A stretch of 64,000 nucleotides of DNA from positions 1 through 64,000 of the forward strand of contig JAMWET010006972.1 of assembly GCA_024036415.1 (NCBI GenBank), written 5' to 3'. The notes below the pieces were generated by a model. That model saw only the letters and a list, made by a program, of their open reading frames with translations, was not told the origin of the DNA and did no database searches. This document shows, in pieces, positions 61,146 to 64,000 of this stretch; position 1 is the first letter of the stretch; the number at the start of each line of letters is the position of its first letter. The DNA comes from Prochilodus magdalenae (taxonomy: Eukaryota; Chordata; Actinopteri; Characiformes; Prochilodontidae). The position numbers and the translations under genes are program-made.

Positions 61146-63512
61146 ATACTCTCCCCTACAACATGTGGTTCTTGTTCTCGCTTTCACTGGGCCAGGGCTT
61201 GGCGTTGACGGGTGCAGAGTCCTCCGGTTCTTATTGGAAGAGCTGCAGCAGACTAATTATCCCGATTGTGTTCTTACACCTCCTATCCCCAACCTCCACA
61301 ACAACAGAAGCCCCCCCTTATGTTGGGCCGAAGCTGCACCAGCACCTGGACACCACTCTCTGTGCTCATGGCCTGAAGGTCAGCCAGTCTTTGGCTTGGC
61401 CGGAGTGGACTGATCAGCTCCACATGTTTCTGTAATTAGGAGATGATTAATGGAATAGAAATGCGATCTTCCTTTCAGACCGTTCCGCAGAGTACCTAGA
61501 TCGGGGAAAGGTCAGGTTTGCTTTGACCCATCGAGAGAATTTTTTTCGAAAGTGTCAGGTTTAGTCTTTTGGGAGATTCAGAAAGTGTGTTTTTGTGCGC
61601 TTGTGCCGGGACTGGGAAAATATCAGATGTGTGTTGTTTGGGCTTCAGCGGTAAAACGCTACAAACCGGCATTAGAAGGTCCCAGCTCTCATTTAAGTGT
61701 TTTCGTGTTGGCAAGCGCTTTTCATTACTTCTGTGTAGGCTTTGGGAATCGAAGTGGGAAACTGGCTGGACGTTAGGATTTCTGGGAAAATCAGTTGGAT
61801 GCATACTGATTCAGCTTCAGTAATGTAAATTGCCTTAAAAAAAACAAGCTGAATAAGCAAAAAATCATATCTATGATTTACATTTTTTCTTCTGGACTTG
61901 CCTATTTGACTTTTTCTGAGGTGGTCTATTTTCCTGGACGTACACAGATTCACTAGGCTGAACTGTAAAAGATTGAAATACCAAGAAATCCTGATTCTGA
62001 TTCAGATCGATTTGTCTTGGCAAGCCTGTTACATGATTCTGTCACTGAACGTGTGACTAGGTGAGGAAAAGGCCGTCCGTATTTACCGGGCAAGTGTGCC
62101 TCGAGGTGGTATGCCATAGTCCCTGAGTGAACTTGCACCTTTCAGTAAACGGAACCACTCACCTATTCTTCATTCACTTTCTCTCTTGACGCCCCCTCCA
62201 GTGCCACCCCCCCTCGAAGTAAAGCCCAGGGGAGGCAGCTGTGCCTGGGCCCCTGTGAACGCTCCCAGATGTACTTAGGAAAGCTAGCTGCTGCTGACCG
62301 CCCTTTCAGCGTCTCTGAAATATGAGCACTTTATCTGATCTCATTCGAGATGTGCCAGGCAGAGCCAATAAAGGAGGACTCTGCTGCCACTGGAAGAGAA
62401 AGCGAGAGAGAGAAAAGGGGGCAGGGAGGGAGGGGGTGGGGGGTCTGCGCTTTTGTGTGTTTCTCACAAAGCTTCTCCTCGTGCCATTTTACACCTCCAT
62501 TGATGGATTGGTTGACACTTTGAATTGCAGATATCTGATATTCTGTCGTCCAGAGTGCAGGTTGGGTATGTGGTGGAGGGTGGGGGGCAAGGTGGGGTAG
62601 ATGCAAAAAGGCTAGGAATTGCATGCATTAGATGTGTTTGGATAGTGCTGTCAGACAGTCGAGAGTTGAGCTAAATATTTTATCATACTCTCGTGGAAGC
62701 GTTTGATGAATTTCAGATGAACGAGTAGCTGCATTTAAAATGCACAACATCAGAATTCCTCTCTTCTTTGCTCGACTATTTGTTTTCCCGCCGCCGTTCC
62801 CGTTGCGTCCACTTCTGGAAGAACCTTCTATTTTTCCATTAAAGTCTCGCCTGGAGATTCGCGTCCCTCCCCCCCTCTTTTATTCTACCTCGGTGTGTTA
62901 CAGAATAGTCAAGTTACACTAGAGTATGAAGTATTTTATCCTTGGACATGAAACGACTCCCAGTGGCTCTAGGTTCAGAATGGCTGGTCTTGAGCTTGAA
63001 CACAGAGACTGATGATCTTCTAAAATAGGGCCCAACCAGTATATTATTTTGTTGATAAAAGCAGCTGCGCAGATTTATTAATATCTTTATGGATCTGTCG
63101 ATAGTAATCTACTCTGGAAACTACAGTGTGTAGGATTACAATATAACAGCTTATAGAGACTGACCGTCATAGTTTACATTTCACAGTCCAGTCATAAGAG
63201 TTTTATGATTCCAACAAGATATGGCCATAAATCCATACACTGCATATGTATGAAGCACAGAAATAGCCCTGAACAACATTTATATTTGCCTAGTGAAGTT
63301 ATGTCACACATAATGAATTTAAATACCCTATTCAAAAATGAAAACAACATGATGAGCGAGAGAGATAGAGAGAGTGAATGGGCAGGTGAGCATCAAAAGC
63401 AGTACTTTCACTGAGTTAGCCTGTTAATGTCTGGGCTGGCCGGGAAGGATCCAGTATATTTAGTGGGGTGGCAAACTGCTTAGACAGGATGAAATTAAAG
63501 ATCAGTTACTGT
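61146..63512. other. unassigned region with a GC-richer open stretch at 61160-61440
   Basis: A plus-strand frame from 61165 to 61413 includes LRFLLEELQQTNYPDCVLTP and lies in GC-richer DNA followed by CTGTAATTAGGAGATGATTA. I do not recognise the protein, and two other frames are also open nearby. The rest (61440-63512) shows no exon I can support; 62400-62440 is a G-rich low-complexity tract. Confidence 0.3.
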
Positions 63513-63513
63513 G

Positions 63514-63582
<69 letters not shown>
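63513..63582. repeat. (TAGA)n microsatellite
   Basis: About 17 TAGA units, joined directly to a retroelement end at 63583. Confidence 0.97.
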
Positions 63583-63583
<1 letters not shown>

Positions 63584-63680
63584 CTTTATTGATCCCGAAG
63601 GAAATTTAGCAGCCAGTAGCGGTTTTGCAAAAAACAGCACAGATACAAATACAAATTAAAAAAATAAAAACAGGGTTGTG
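63583..63680 (-). mobile_element. LINE/SINE 3' end, minus strand
   Basis: ACTTTATTGATCCCGAAGGA followed by AATTT is the reverse of a very common fish retroelement 3' end that terminates in a tetranucleotide tail, here (TATC)n read on the minus strand. Confidence 0.65.
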
Positions 63681-63943
63681 CAGTATGAAAAACCTAAATG
63701 GGTCGGTACCGGCAGCAGTGTTATTAACTGTGAACTATAAACTATACAAAGTACAGGTCACTATGGATAAATATATAAATATATCTTACTTCACAGGGGC
63801 GCAAAAAATATATACAAGGAATAGAAATATAACTGTAGACTGTAGAAAAGACTAAATAAATGTAATAAATAATGTAATAAATGTGCATGATTGTGCAAGG
63901 GGCGTAGTTATCAGCAGATAACGACTGAATTAACATAATAAAC

Positions 63944-63946
<3 letters not shown>

Positions 63947-64000
<54 letters not shown>
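63947..64000. repeat. (TA)n microsatellite at window edge
   Basis: TA units continue to the last base; the true length is unknown. Confidence 0.95.

Overview
This is a vertebrate nuclear window with intron-split genes, GT-AG splice sites and many transposon remnants. The repeats are typical of ray-finned fish: Tc1/mariner copies, hAT miniatures with 8-bp target duplications, tRNA-derived SINE tails of the 'GGATAAGAGCATC' type, and (TTCAA)n. An otophysan fish such as a characin or catfish is plausible, but that is inference.

Two protein-coding genes are supported, arranged head to head. On the minus strand is the 5' part of cdkl5 (cyclin-dependent kinase-like 5), with seven coding exons between 36359 and 4432. 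They encode kinase residues 1-185, from the glycine loop through the TEY activation loop to the P+1 region. Exon lengths (64, 35, 46, 137, 121, 60 and 91 nt) match, as I recall it, the human CDKL5 coding numbering (c.1-554). The rest of the gene lies left of the window. On the plus strand is the 5' part of a Scm-like Polycomb gene, most likely scml2, with six coding exons between 46297 and 51453. They encode two MBT repeats; the SLED and SAM/SPM domains were not found and should lie right of the window. Human SCML2 and CDKL5 are also head-to-head neighbours at Xp22.13, which supports both names.

Layout: 1-36359 is cdkl5 exons and long, repeat-filled introns; the intron between 13365 and 33223 is about 20 kb. 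36360-36551 is probable cdkl5 5'UTR with a small uORF whose stop overlaps the main start codon. 38940-39760 is a CpG-rich region with CCAAT boxes, the likely cdkl5 promoter. 41085-41152 carries a YY1-type motif and a donor site, the likely scml2 first exon. 46225-51453 holds the scml2 exons. 51454-64000 has no recognised coding exon, but 59230-60240 is a second CpG-rich promoter-like region, either an internal scml2 promoter or the start of another transcript.

The rest is introns with DNA transposon fragments (Tc1/mariner, hAT, one Kolobok-like), SINE and LINE tails, microsatellites and several local duplications. Most other open frames are short chance frames or low-complexity translations. 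I found no rRNA, tRNA gene, CRISPR array or unrecognised gene cluster. The points most worth a second look are local: repeated copies of a cdkl5 exon end with its splice donor, the cdkl5 uORF overlap, the internal CpG promoter, and two imperfect duplications that may be assembly artefacts.
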